This document shows, piece after piece, positions 1 to 11,010 of a stretch of DNA of 64,000 bases. Within the stretch, counting starts at the first letter, position 1; each line of letters opens with the position of its first letter. The notes below the pieces were generated by a model that was not told where the DNA came from, searched no databases, and worked only from the letters and a program-made list of their open reading frames with translations. Source of the stretch: Theocolax elegans (taxonomy: Eukaryota > Arthropoda > Insecta > Hymenoptera > Cerocephalidae); NCBI GenBank assembly GCA_026168455.1, contig CM047431.1:26010965-26074964 (forward strand). The letters are read 5' to 3'. The position numbers were made by a program, and so were the translations under genes.

Positions 1-369
1 CTGTCATTCTACTCAGCGGATAACCATCGAATAACAGTCTAATCTTTAAGTAAATCGTCTATAATTGAGGGTCTATAATAAATAAATCCAATGTATTTAA
101 TTAAGTGCATAATGTTTTGTCCGCCAGGTTTGCCTAATTACAAAACAACACAGAAGAATGATCAACTATAAAACTAAACGCAGCTTCCTTGGTAGGAGGA
201 GATGGCCTATCTATGTTCTACTCTGGTATAAACATCAACACTGCAAGACGAGACGAATGCAAACTAAATACAATAATGCAACTCAATAAAGCTGTTCGGT
301 AACAGGCGTATCCTGCGAATCAATCAAAACTTCAATCAAAGATTCGTGTAAATTTACATACTGGAGATA

Positions 370-1448
370 CCACATATTTTCTATGTTTTACCAGATGAAC
401 TGCCTTTCAGTAGTGATGCTTTATTGGGCTGACACTTTCTGATTGATGAGAAGGTTAAAGAGGAATTTGGTAAAAAAATCTTTAATAACGTCTAGTAGAT
501 TAATACACCTAATATTTTTTATAAGAAGTCATTACCGAATCCGAGGAAGAGAGAATTTTCCTATTAATAATACCTTTACAAACAAAGAACTTACTTAAGT
601 TAAAGGCTTACCTTTTTACTCAGAAATAGATATCCCGAAAACATGACATCAGAAACACACGTAAAACGTTCCATAGCGATTGTTTTACACATAAACGAAA
701 GAAAATTTATAAGATACCGCCACGCTAGTGTGCACTCATCAAAATACCAGTCGAGCATAACTCAAAATAAGGTGCGTTTATTTAAGATTCTTTTTATACC
801 ATACCAGGCGTATTCCTAGAAAAAACTGTAGTTAACAACAAAGAGTAATTTGTTACGTCATGGCCACCAACCCTCAATGTGATTATGAACAAGAAAACTT
901 ACAATTAGATAAGGAAGAAAGAAAAATTTTTATACAGAAATTATCATGATCTAATGATAGTGAAAAATAATTTAACCAAATTCGAGAGATAATTAACAAG
1001 TACACACACACACTACAACTTCAATGAGACAAACCTTCAACTGCTTATTACATTAAACGTCGAATAAATACCACATACAAAATTCCAGTTAATATGAAAC
1101 AACACCCATCTACACTACATCTAGAAGTAAAAAACAAATCAGTAAACTATTAGAAGATTGTATTATACAACACTTTCAATCGAATAGGGATTCTCCTTTA
1201 TGGTTACTTTAGAGACTACAAAAGCCGAAATATGACACCCGGCGATATATATCAGTAATCGATACCGAAAAATTTACGCAAAAACTGTAGACGATGCATA
1301 TCCAATACCTAATACCTACGAAATTTTGGAAATAAAGACGTTTTTGAAATATTACAGTATCCTCGATATAGTTAATGGATTCCATTAATTGAAAGTGAAA
1401 GCAACAGCAAAGAGACATCTTTAAGTACATCGTACAGACATTACGAAT
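370..1448 (+). pseudogene. Decayed Gypsy-type pol (protease to reverse transcriptase), part 1
   Basis: No long ORF survives, but stitched frames give Gypsy-family signatures. Near 376-450 a stretch reads like the end of a retropepsin domain (PDELPF..DALLG.HFL). From about 1230 to 1440 the reverse transcriptase entry region is legible: TVDDAYPIPNTYEIL, then YYSILDIVNGFH, then STSYRHYEYL. Many stops and frameshifts separate these blocks. The reading stops at 1455 inside the palm approach and resumes after 1875, so it is the same gene split by the SINE described next. Family assignment rests on motif order only. It is a dead copy; no gag, integrase or LTR can be tied to it. Confidence 0.72.
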
Positions 1449-1455
1449 ATCTGAA

Positions 1456-1874
1456 TTTTTTTTTTTAATTTTGACTCTAAATCGCCCGTGCATGTCTTTA
1501 TTAGAAAGTATATATTAATCGGTATTTCCAAGCTAATTTGTGTTATTCAATATTTTTTCAAATATTGCATAAAACCCTCTTTTTAGCAACATACTTGCTT
1601 ATCGCTAAGTCTTAAATGTTGCCAGAGGTATTAGAAAACTAATTAGGGAAAGATCGAGAAAGAAAAAAGTCAACGTCCCCAGATCGGGATCGAATCGACG
1701 GTCTCCTGCCTACCGGTCAGTTGCCTTACCATTTGGTTACTGAGAACCCGATGATTCCACGCACCTTGTACCTTAAAGTCTTTATTCCTCGATCCTTCCT
1801 TTTAGACATCCCTCCCCCCGCTTATCAAATTTTAACCTTAGCATTCTATTTTAAATTTTGACTCTAAATCGCCC
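1456..1874 (-). mobile_element. tRNA-derived SINE (family A), copy 1
   Basis: On the minus strand a tRNA-like head (about 1677-1749) has a type-2 promoter layout: an A-box-like segment (AACCAAATGGTAAGGC) and a B-box-like segment (GATTCGATCCC). It lies upstream of a unique body ending in an A-rich tail, seen as a T run at 1456-1466 on the plus strand. The element is flanked by a 7-bp duplication ATCTGAA (1449-1455 and 1875-1881). The Gypsy reading frame is continuous when the insert is ignored. A second copy at 31448-31779 is about 90% similar over the shared part. This copy has about 85 extra bases at its 5' end, including a second copy of the terminal GGGCGATTTAGAGTC block, so it may be a partial dimer. 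Confidence 0.82.
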
Positions 1875-2160
1875 ATCTGAAAATGTTGTTCGATTTATCA
1901 AATGCATCCAAAGTTTTTCAACGCCTTATAAACAATGGCATAATTATTTTTGCTCCCACATTAGAAAACATAGAAAAACTTTATTAACAGGAATAAAACT
2001 AAAGAACCAAAGAGGGAAAAATTAGATTATTACAGCAAAAAAAATTTTATCAAAATGGAATCGTCAAATATTTCAGTTGACAAATAGACATTTTTTTTTC
2101 AGAAAACTGCCCTATATTATGTGGCTTACATTTTTTTTCTAAACAATCTTCTGTAATACA
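1875..2160 (+). pseudogene. Decayed Gypsy-type reverse transcriptase, part 2
   Basis: Immediately after the SINE the plus strand reads LFDLSNASKVFQRLINN, the expected continuation of the Gypsy block usually seen as MPFGL.NAPATFQR. Further in-frame traces fade out before 2160, where the solo LTR begins. Sequence similar to 2040-2110 recurs around 3600-3680 (a shared ATCAAAATGGAA..GTCAA block). The host copy may therefore continue, or be duplicated, beyond the LTR and SINE B. The fragment is too short and damaged to encode anything. Confidence 0.68.
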
Positions 2161-2161
2161 T

Positions 2162-3286
2162 TGTAACGGGGTGGGTACTGGGGATATGTAAGGCCCACGG
2201 TTAGGCCCAATCTGTCCCAACTTACCAACCTTAAGTGTGCAGTCCCACGATGCGGCCGGGAATCCCTTTTATTCCCGTGCAATGCCGTTAACAACGTCAA
2301 ACACTCCGTTTGACTTATATACCGTGTATTGGGCCCTATGCCCAAAATTGCCAACTAGGATATACACCGGAGAGGGCGGTATTCGTAGGATAGGACAGTA
2401 ATCGGTAAAACACTATTCACAATCGAGATTTTACGTTTAATCGGCGAGAAAGATAGTCTCGCCGAGTCAATTTATTAAATAATCAACTAAATATTAATAA
2501 ATAACAATAAATGAACTTTAAGAATTTACGGGGAGTCGTACCGATGACTACCCCCGAGGTCAGCGCGAAAAGAATCAGTTAAAAATCTATTCAACAGTAG
2601 ATTACGAGCAACCGATCCGGATATGATCGGCTGCTTAACCTGGTGGCATACGTCACACCGTGTGACGTATGAATCTCTGACGTAGAGAGCTTTTACGTAG
2701 AAGCTTACTACGTCACGCGCGCCTTCTCTCGTGAAGTGGCTCCCGCGAACCACCGACCTTTCTATCCGTGCGGGTATTGTCACGAGAGGGGAAAAGGGAG
2801 GAACGCTTCCTCACCTGGACCGTACCAGGTAAATCGGGACGCGAATATTAGATAGACACGCGGGTCTAAATGTGGTGCACCACTTACCGCGTATCTGAAT
2901 ATCTCGCTTCGGCGGGAAAAGGCTGTGCTATTGAGAGAAAGCTCGTCCTCGTATATGTCTCTCTCTCTCTTTCCAACGGTCGAGAAGGTGGGATTCGCCG
3001 AGCCTCCTTTTCTCACTGTCTGTGAGAGGTGCTGCTGCACCCGTCGACGTGGAGGTTAGTGGGGAGAAGCTGCTCACACCCACACACAACGCACAACAGT
3101 TCTTTCGCTCTTTTATCCCGAAAAAAACACAATCACCGGTCACCAACACCGTGTTGTTGTCGTGCGCGCGCGAAATCTATCCCGATACTCTCTTGCGCAC
3201 GATTCTCGCGCGCGTTCCCCGCGCGCGCCGCGCTGTATCTCCTCTTTCGCGTTGCTTACCTGATCGGTAACTCGCTTACCGTTACA
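2162..3286. mobile_element. Solo LTR, 1,125 bp
   Basis: The block starts TGTAACGG and ends CCGTTACA, an 8-bp inverted terminus of the canonical TG...CA type. It is bordered on both sides by the tetranucleotide ACAT (2158-2161 and 3287-3290), the 4-bp target duplication expected for Gypsy-class integrases. Inside, the right half is CpG-rich and contains (GCGC)-type runs near 3160-3230, unlike its AT-rich flanks. There is no internal coding region, primer site or second LTR, so it fits a solo LTR left by LTR-LTR recombination. Small ORFs across it have no recognisable domains and are treated as chance. Confidence 0.72.
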
Positions 3287-3359
3287 ACATAATCCAATCG
3301 TTAAATATCGAAAGACATCTTCTGTGGAGGCGTAAAAATTCGGAAGTGTGGTGTAATTT

Positions 3360-3557
3360 AGAGGCCTGTGATGGCTCGGTCGGTGGGGCGTCGGGCTCGT
3401 AATCTGGAGGTTCCAGCTTCGATTCCCGGCCCCGGCCGATTGAAGACAAGCACCACTGGGGAATGTATTTTCAACAAGTGCCTTCTTCACCAAGACATCG
3501 TATGACCTCCTGTCGCTGATTAGCACTGATTTGGGGGCATAAAAAGAGCGAAAAATA
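3360..3557 (+). mobile_element. tRNA-derived SINE (family B)
   Basis: A tRNA-like head starts near 3370 (A box like TGGCTCGGTCGGTGGGG; B box GCTTCGATTCCC at about 3416-3427). An anticodon-loop-like CTCGTAA lies between them. A short non-tRNA body follows, ending in an A-rich tract. An 11-bp direct duplication TGGTGTAATTT flanks it (3349-3359 and 3558-3568). The acceptor stem does not close like a functional tRNA and the body follows without a terminator, so a SINE is favoured over a tRNA gene. Confidence 0.78.
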
Positions 3558-3568
3558 TGGTGTAATTT

Positions 3569-5582
3569 TAATCATACTTTTGTAATTGCACTGTTGCAAC
3601 AAGAAGTACTGAAATCAAAATGGAACCGTCAAGTATTATGTTGAAAAATATAATACATTTATTCAGAAAATTATACTATAGTAATGTGTATACACAAAAT
3701 GTATTTATAATTTTTAGCCCTGGCATGTAATACAGTAATAAATAAACAATCTATATGTATAAAGTATTCATTTGTCCGATATTAATTCCTCCATACGTAA
3801 TAAAGCAAAAAATTCTCTTTTTTATTGGTTTTAAAAAAATAATATTTAAATTAACCACTTGAATAACATTATTATTTTTCTAAATTTATTCAAAAATCAT
3901 TGTAAGTGTCAAACAGTTTAAAACTTCTATATGATATTCATACTTGATACATGTGAATAGTGAGGAACAACAATATATTATTCATTAAATTTATATTATT
4001 TCTTCTTTATAATTATTCAACTTTCCTACATAGGTAAAAGTTCACTAAATTTATAATTGATGTTTGCAATTGACACATATTAGTTTTACAGAAATGAAAA
4101 AAAAAAATATTAAATAACTATAAGAATAAACGATAGCTTATCCACTTTAATGACATTATTTTATCCACTAAAGTTATTCGAGTCAATGTGACTTTACACA
4201 TACACTGCAAGTCACTTACTTTTACCCATCCCCCCCCCCCCCGGAGCAACATTGGATAAAGTTTAAAGTTTTGTATCTTTGAAAGAAATCATCGTACAAA
4301 AACCAGTTGGAGATCATTTGAAAGCTTATTTTAATACCTTCGATTCGCCTGGCTCACTTATATAAAATACTATTTTTTGAAACTATTAAATGGCCATAAA
4401 CTAGTTTCAAAAAACGAATTTTTGAACACCTTTAATTCAACGCAGTTTTCAAAAGAATGACGAAACCAAAAAGTTAGCCAGATAGATTTTTAGCTTTTTT
4501 CAAGAGCTTTTAACTGGTTTTTTATTTATTTTTGTAACTTTATTTTAAACAAAGTTACGGTAGTTTTTGCTCGAAAATAGCCTTTTTTTTAAATCTAAAT
4601 ATATTAAAAACTTTATTAGATACAAAAAAATAATAAAGAGAAAAAATGTCACTTTTTTAACGCAGAAAACAAAAATTTTTTAAGTAAGAGCAAACAAAAA
4701 AATTTGTTATTACCTGTATTTTTTATAAATACAATCATCTTTGAAAAAAATCAACCTGCAGAGATGCAGATGCAAATTTTACGACTGATTCCAGGAGCTT
4801 TCAAATGGTATTAATCAACGATTTAGCATTGTAAATTGCCTACCTAAGTCACTCATTTAACAAAAAAAATTTCCTTTTTTGTTTAAAAATTTATTTAATC
4901 AAAACACACATTTTAGAATTTTAGAATTTATAGTTGTAATGATGGAGAACTATAAATAATCGACTTATATAACATTATTATTTCTTCATTTAAAAATTAT
5001 TCAGTCAAGTGTCATATCAAAAAAATCTATACGCATTACATTTACAAAACTTCCAAATGATATTTGCACTTGACACATATGAATAATAATGAACAATAAC
5101 TTATCGACTGAATTATTATTATCTTTTTCTTTAAAATTATTCAAGTCAATCTGACTATTAATAAACATATCACTTAGTACTATAATAAAAATTTTCCTAC
5201 ATGTGTTAAAGTTTACAAAAATGCACAATTAATTTTATATCTGCCAAGGAAATAAACACATTAGTTTTATAAAAATATACACAGTTATTCAATTACTAGT
5301 ACTATAAAGAAAGAGAACTATTATTATCCACTCAAATAAGATTATATTCATTGATGCTTTTTAAAAATATATCAGCATACTCTGATTGAATACCTATTAA
5401 ATGTTAATGAATAAACTAAATATTACAATTTAAATAATATAAACAAAGTAATGAACATTAGTTTAATTTGTTTTTATATTCTTTAAATATTATAATTTAA
5501 TTTAATGAAATAATATTATGATTTACAACAAGAGAGGTATACTGTTGCCTGCATTTACTTTTATAGTTAGAGTTTTTATCTT

Positions 5583-5586
<4 letters not shown>
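3569..5586. repeat. AT-rich repeat-like stretch without genes
   Basis: No credible coding frame. Two stretches (about 3900-4200 and 4990-5350) look like diverged direct copies of each other. They share CTTGA(T/C)ACAT(G/A)TGAATA, AATTATTCAAGTCAAT-type and ACATATTAGTTTTA-type words. A C13 homopolymer is at 4230-4242. The intervening 4250-4900 is a low-GC segment without recognised features. Confidence 0.4.

Positions 5587-5630
<44 letters not shown>
5587..5630. repeat. (TC)n microsatellite
   Basis: About 19 perfect TC units. It abuts directly the 5'-truncated LINE fragment that follows. Confidence 0.97.
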
Positions 5631-6021
5631 TGTTGCCGAGGTCCATCCCTCACCTGGATGAAGCAGCTTAGTTGCGTTTTTAATTGTTATTTATTTAATT
5701 GTTATAGTCCTTAGCATGTTTAGTTTCGTAACTTTGTTCAATCAATTATATTGTTTTTGCTGTAGCGATGTTTTCAGAAAGCAGTTAATTTATTTATTGT
5801 TGTTTAGTTTCAAGTATTTATTTATTTAATTGTACATATATTTTCTATTTTATTTTGTATTATATTCAGCCACTGCTCGTATATGTATCATTTCACAGCC
5901 GCAATTTTATTGTTATTTTATTTTATATATTTCATTTATTTTATTTTATATATCGCTGTAATGTTGTACCAACAGTGTTTACGGGGTATTTACCCCACAG
6001 AAGCCAAAATAAAGGTTGAAT

Positions 6022-6022
<1 letters not shown>
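5631..6022 (+). mobile_element. 5'-truncated LINE (family L1x) 3' end
   Basis: The first bases encode the last residues of the family's ORF2 (PHLDEAA then stop; the copy at 12.4 kb ends PHFEEAP then stop). An AT-rich 3' UTR follows, then a terminal hairpin GGGGTATTTACCCC (5983-5996), then GCCAAAATAAAGGTTGAATCAATC. The 12.1-kb copy has the same 3' architecture. Both ends touch TC microsatellites. L1x is a working label for the LINE family shared with 6061-10027, 12091-14367 and 58668-58835. Confidence 0.8.

Positions 6023-6060
<38 letters not shown>
6023..6060. repeat. (TC)n microsatellite between two LINE copies
   Basis: About 19 TC units lie between the 3' tail of one L1x copy and the 5' end of the next. 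This may be tail plus target-site sequence. Confidence 0.95.
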
Positions 6061-6063
<3 letters not shown>

Positions 6064-6448
6064 CTCTGCGCGCGCAAGGTGAGTCGACCAGTCACTACTT
6101 GCTTTCGCTCCGTATTTATTTCTTCGCATTTTTCTCACATCTGTTCCCGAGCTTTACAGTGCAAACTTTACGTGGGAAGACTGACTGCAGCTTGCACTTT
6201 TCGATAAATTTCGCTTTTGCGGTTAGTCTTTCCACCTCAATTTTCGCTGCAAACAACCTGTCAACATCGAGGTTATCTTTCGCTCGGAGGAGCAATCAAG
6301 CGGCAAATTTATTCGCACAACTACGTGTGCGCCTCTCCAGGATCCTTACGGAACTGCGGCTTCTCATCTCGCCGCCGCACCTATTTATTGTGACGTCACA
6401 CAATACGCCAGCTCTGTATCGCCTCGCCTCACCACTGACATTGACACA
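6061..6448 (+). promoter_or_regulatory. LINE L1x 5' UTR
   Basis: A 388-bp, relatively GC-rich leader lies between the TC tract and the ORF1 start codon at 6449. For a LINE that is 5' complete, the internal promoter would lie here. No promoter motif was identified with confidence. Confidence 0.5.
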
Positions 6449-7740
6449 ATGGCTTTCGCGAGGTGTTGTTTCGTATGCAAAGTGCGTATTACTCGTAAGG
6501 ACTACTCTGAGGTATGCCCGGCGTGCAATAACATCACGCACTCGCACTGCGTATCGATCTTGCTGGATGCTAATATACGACGCTGCTGCGATTTAGCACG
6601 CACATCTGTGATTTCGTGCGTTAGTAGCGACTTACACCGAACGGGGGCAGCACCTACTGGGTCGCATTTTGCGAACGCGACGGTGAGCGCGACAATGAGC
6701 GCGACAATGAGCAGGACACCTGCGGAGACTCTCGAAACTCCCCCCACTATGTCAGGCGCGAAGCGCTTGGCCTCGCCTCCGTCGCCATCATTAACGCAGT
6801 TTGCCAAGCCACCTCGTGCAACCACACCTACTATTCCCAATGCGGAACGATCGGGCGGTACTTGGGATACCGCTGCGATGGCGGACGCTTCTCCAGCGTG
6901 GTTTATGAACTTTGAGCGCGCTATGGTTAAGCTGGATGAGAGGGTCGAAGAGAGAGTCGTGAGGGTCGAGGTTAAGGTTGACAGTGTTGACGCTAAATTA
7001 AACTCGCTTAGTGCTGAATTAGACACTCTTCGTGGACGGGTTGATACTCTTGAATCGGGTGCTGATGCACGTTTTAGTGATGTGGGAGCTCGCGTCGAGC
7101 GTTTAGAAGTAAATATGAACAACCTTTCGATCGTGATACATCCTCGATGCCGGCAGCTTCGGACGATATCGGGGTTCAGGATAACAACTCCTGTGATATT
7201 TTATTCACAGGTCTGCCTACCGCTTCCACCTTAAATGACCTTAAAGTAATCGAAACAATCCTGACTCATATTAATCACCCGTTGGTCGTAGCACACATCG
7301 TCGAGATTCGTACATGGCTGCCGCGTGCAACCAACTCAATTAATTCTTCTTCATCTGTATCAAGCCAAACGATGATCATTCCTTCCTCTCTCAGCGTATC
7401 TAAAGGCTTAGTTTGCAAGGTTTCTTCATTAGCCGTCAGAGATCTAATTGTTGAAAAAGCCTATCTCTTAAAGGGTGCTACGACCTCTAGTATTTTCGGC
7501 ATAGGAGGAGAACCTTCTCTATATATCAGGCCTTTATGGCCGAAGACAGTCCACGCTCTATGGATGAAATCTCTGCGCAAAGCGAAGGAATTAGGTTATT
7601 TGCGCCCGATTGTTAAAAATTCTACTGTATACATGCGTAAAGAAAAAAAGGGTGCTTTGTTCCGCATTTGTTCCGAAGCTGAACTTCTCTCCCTACCACC
7701 AAATTCTTCACCAGTCAACCCTACTCTTCCTTCCTTATGA
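6449..7740 (+). pseudogene. LINE L1x ORF1 (PHD-like finger, coiled coil, nucleic-acid-binding C-terminus), frameshifted
   Basis: The start at 6449 gives an N-terminal cysteine/histidine cluster within residues 6-47 (CCFVC, CPAC, THSHC, then CC). It resembles the PHD-like fingers in ORF1 of several CR1- and Jockey-like LINEs. A Ser/Thr/Pro/Ala-rich linker follows, then a heptad-like segment at about residues 150-220 (VKLDERVEERV... LNSLSAELDTL) that should form a coiled coil. A frameshift between about 7120 and 7147 moves the reading to another frame. There the C-terminal half continues to the TGA at 7738-7740 with DILFTGLP, SLYIRPLWP and YMRKEKKGALFRI. These are the kind of blocks found in the RNA-chaperone part of LINE ORF1 proteins. 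Function (RNA binding, RNP assembly) is from the family. This copy is broken. Confidence 0.75.
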
Positions 7741-8490
7741 AGGGCAGCTGGTCAGGCGTCTCTTTTTCACTCACAATCATACTCACTTTCCTTTTCTATC
7801 ATTCATATTAATATTAACAGACTCAAAACACACTTCGCATCAATTGAATCATTAATTTACCCACGAACCTACAATGTGATTGCACTCACGGAGACCTTTC
7901 TTACTGAAGCAGATTCCTCTGATATAGTAAAATTGCCTGGGTACCCTCTCTACAGACTTGACCGAGTGGGTAAGGAAGAAGGGGCAGTTGCTGCTTATGT
8001 TAGAGATGAGTACAAAGTTATTATGTTGGCCCATTCTGATAAACTATTCTCGAATTCTCCTGAGTTTATTATACTGCATACCATCGGTAAATCGATTTTG
8101 CTGATTCTGAGTGTTGTTTACAGACGGCCAACAGCATCTTACCCCATCACCTTCTTTGATTTATTATCTGATATCCTTCCTTCCCACAGTCTTGCTGTTA
8201 TTACTGGGGACTTCAATATTGATATGAAGTCTTCAAGTGCTGCGGCAGACATGATGAGAGCTAATATAACAGCCCTCAATTTATCTCTCCTTGTTTCCGA
8301 ACCAACTGATCATGCGATCACATCTCTGGGTTTTTCACACACATGGCTTGATCTCTTCCTTATTAGTGACCTTCACCTGATTTTAATTACTATAAAACAA
8401 CAACTCCTTTTGCTGCGGGCAATGACTTCATAGCACTTCAATTACTTATTAACAGAGATCCGCCCAAATTAAAAAGGTATTGGTCACGTG
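7741..8490 (+). pseudogene. LINE L1x ORF2, APE-type endonuclease domain
   Basis: From about 7800 the frame reads through an exonuclease-endonuclease-phosphatase fold: NINRLKTHF, IALTETFL, YVRDEY, then ITGDFNIDM (GDFN, a catalytic block) and SHTWLDLFL (a D near the C-terminus). The frame stops at 8433. A shift at about 8385 continues it as PFAAGNDFIALQLL and KRYWSRDL. In the family this domain nicks target DNA to prime reverse transcription. The final catalytic SDH-like motif is degraded. No convincing Met start is visible; ORF1 ends with an ATGA overlap at 7737-7740, but that ATG opens only a 24-codon frame. Confidence 0.8.
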
Positions 8491-8620
8491 ATTTGGATGG
8501 GATCAATCTCCAAGAACTGGCCAACACATTCAATACTATTTATAATTCCAACATAACCCTCTTACCTCATTTTTTACCTGAACCTCATATTTCAAATCCA
8601 TTAGAGTCGCCTGACCAGAA

Positions 8621-8940
8621 TTTGTATTTGAATTTGCATTTGTATTTGAATTTGCATTTGTATTCGAATTTGAACTCGAATTTGAATATGAATGGGAATT
8701 CGACTTCGCTGTCTTGCTCTCCCATCAATAATTCACCTCACTCTCATTCACCTGATCCACTTATCTCCACTCACCACTCTACTTCTCTTAACATGTCATC
8801 ATCTAATTTATTTTCCATTTCTCACACTCACTCATCTAGCATGTCTTCACCTAATTTATTACTCACTTCTCATAACTCTCACTCACTTAGCATGTCTTCA
8901 CCTAACTTATTACGCACTTCTCATAATCATCATTCATTAG
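8621..8940 (+). repeat. Tandem repeats inside the LINE (hexamer-type and about 60-bp units)
   Basis: From 8621 to 8700 a GAATTTG/CATTTGTATTT array encodes alternating Asn-Leu. From about 8790 to 8940 a unit of about 60 bp recurs about three times (each including AGCATGTCTTCACCTAA and ACTTCTCA), encoding MSSPNLL..TSH. The arrays sit where the endonuclease-RT linker should be and look like local expansion. Confidence 0.8.
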
Positions 8941-9385
8941 GCTGGGTATCACAAGCCTTCCAAGGGATACCATTCGAAAAATCCCTTGAAAGAGAAAAAA
9001 GCGTACAAACCAAAAAGGTTTGCACGCTATGGTGTTTAACATCTCACCCTATGCAAAGTCTTCAGTTCGGAACTATACCACAACTCGACTTACTAACTTT
9101 ATACATAAGGATCTCTTTTGATGAAAGGGACACCCTTCTGTGAGACATCCCAGCAACTTTTATCATCTGGATGAGAAACTACTTCGCTCCGGATGTGCCC
9201 CAAGACGGACCTCGAGAGGCCCGCCTCAGCATTTTGACGCTACACGTAGTACACCCCGAAAGGTATCTACTTTGATTTAGCGGCCGTCCCTTCATCCCTA
9301 GGTAGAGTCTCCCTTAACGAAGTCGCCCAGATGAATAGAATAATCGTTAACAGCGTATCTTCGACAAACTAAGCGAATCGTTACC
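8941..9385. other. About 440-bp unrelated segment replacing the N-terminal RT region
   Basis: The palm and fingers present in the 13-kb copy (GFRKGHGTQSA, FDFSKAYDTVPH) are missing. A moderately GC-rich segment without an ORF occupies this place. It contains a hairpin near 9000-9028 (GCGTACAAACC / GGTTTGCACGC). Its source was not recognised; it is either an insertion plus deletion or filler DNA. Confidence 0.5.
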
Positions 9386-10027
9386 ACACGGCCCTTTGTT
9401 GCTTAAACTACATAATGTAGGTTGCTCGAACACGGTATTGAGGTGGTTTTTTCACTACTTGGTCGGTCGTTCGCAAGCGGTGGTGGAAGAGTTGGGCGTC
9501 TGCTCTGACTGGCTTGGGGTCAATTCAGGCGTACCGCAGGGCAGTGTATTGGGTCCTTTGCTTTTCTCAGTTTTTATTATCGATCTCCCGGACGTTCTCG
9601 AATGCAGTAATCATATGATCTATGCCGATGATGCTCAGGTTTACTACTCCTTTCCTCCGGGGGAATTCGAATTGGGTGTCCAACGAATCACACATGATGC
9701 TAATGCGGTTGCATCCTGGGCTACCCTAAATGGTTTAGACCTAAACGTTAATAAAACCAAAGTAATGATCCTGGGCAGTAAGGCATATGTTTCGCGTATA
9801 GATCTAACCACTGCCCCGCGAGTTAAGATTTTGAATAATTGTCTCCACTACGAAAATCAAGTGAAATCACTAGGCGTTTGGCTGCTGCCCACTCTGGACT
9901 GGTCCAAGCACGTATTAGCTGTATCTCAGAGGGTGCACGGGATTTTACGTTCACTACGTTTTCATAGACGTGCTTTCTCCAGGAATACCCGTAAATTTCT
10001 CGTCGAAGCCTTAATATTACCTCACTG
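9386..10027 (+). pseudogene. LINE L1x ORF2, reverse transcriptase C-terminal half
   Basis: An open frame resumes with NVGCSNTVLRWFFHYLVGR and GVPQGSVLGPLLFS (RT motif B). MIYADDAQVYYSF follows (YADD, motif C) and then LDLNVNKTKVMILG. This parallels the minus-strand copy at 12.8-13.9 kb residue for residue over about 200 residues. It ends abruptly at LILPH, where the 13-kb copy continues PHFDYACAIY, so the 3' end of this copy (thumb, C-terminus, 3' UTR, hairpin) is missing. Non-LTR RT identity is firm. The exact clade (CR1, Jockey or relative) is not. Confidence 0.88.
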
Positions 10028-10648
10028 ACCGCTAAAGCATCGATATAGAGTTTCCACTATACTCTCATGCACCAATGTACCGCGCGCGATGATGGTTTAT
10101 TAGTTTAAACCAAGATCCTGTACAGTTTTTCAAATTTCAATATTCAATAATAAGATTAATACTATTTTAAATTATTGTAATCAATAAATAATGACTGAAT
10201 AATAATTTAGCGGGGCGGTCGACCCGTATGCAAACGAGCGCATTTTTCCGCATTGACAATTGCACAAGATTAAAAATTGAACGGTTTTTTTATTAACCTT
10301 AGAATATATACGAATATATAATACTATACGTTATTCTACTATTTACAAGAAAAGAAAGTATTTACTTTTAATTGAAATGCAGTTGCGTATTCTTATTCCA
10401 TTTTTATATTTTAGATCATGACTCACTGTAATTCTAAGAATTTTTTTGCTGTCAAACACAGAAGACAATTCTTGTGAATATTTACGTTTGTAATATATAT
10501 ATATATATAATTGAACGGTCTGCTGTACAGGTTTAGATATATAGCTTACCAATAATTTTATCTTTTATCCTTAGATGATAATATATTCCGTTTTACCACA
10601 TCTTAATAATTTATTCAATTACTTTTAAATTGTAATATTATTTACTGT
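10028..10648. other. Gene-free spacer
   Basis: AT-rich sequence with a short GC-rich island near 10200-10240 and an AT dinucleotide run near 10492-10510. Nothing recognised. Confidence 0.6.
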
Positions 10649-10810
10649 ATGCTGAATAACGAGCTTGAAATGCTGAATATTCCTCTGATGGAAAAGTACG
10701 TTGTAGAATGTTTGTCCAGACATTTCGACGAGCAGGTACAAATTACCGTTCGGTCTCGGAGGATCCGGACGACAGATCAATTGATTTCTCTCTTGCATAA
10801 TTTAGATTGA
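10649..10810 (+). pseudogene. LTR-retrotransposon gag fragment
   Basis: A 53-codon frame ending TGA reads like a conserved piece of arthropod gag capsid C-terminal regions: PLMEKYVVECLSRHF, then TVRSRRIRTTDQLISLL. Similar blocks (acidic/aliphatic start, RHF, then a helix ending in LL..L) recur in Gypsy/Bel-like gag proteins of insects. Neighbouring sequence gives no protease or zinc knuckle, so it is an isolated remnant. The call rests on pattern memory alone. Confidence 0.45.
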
Positions 10811-11010
10811 GTCGGTATGTTCAACTCTTCCATAGGAAATTTCCGCAGTCGTTAGTTTCATCAACGATACAAATCAGTCTCCTGCCGATAGATCAGTTAG
10901 ATAGTTTTCTTCCACTCCTCGTGAGAATTATTCATGCACACATTTCTGGGGTATCTCCACCGGGCCAACGGCAAACCACCTCGGAACCGGTGGTCTTCGG
11001 AGTAAAGTAA

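Noticed and set aside
1677..1749. tRNA gene on the minus strand
   Set aside because: The acceptor stem does not pair and a second copy with target duplications exists (31448-31779); it is a SINE head.
3370..3440. tRNA gene with CGT anticodon
   Set aside because: It lies inside an 11-bp target duplication with a SINE body and has no good acceptor pairing.
5883..6596. 237-codon plus-strand frame
   Set aside because: It crosses a LINE 3' UTR, a TC microsatellite (Ser-Leu run) and a LINE 5' UTR, with no domain.
6502..7122. 206-codon minus-strand frame
   Set aside because: Shadow of LINE ORF1 on the other strand; the plus frame has the zinc-finger and coiled-coil pattern.
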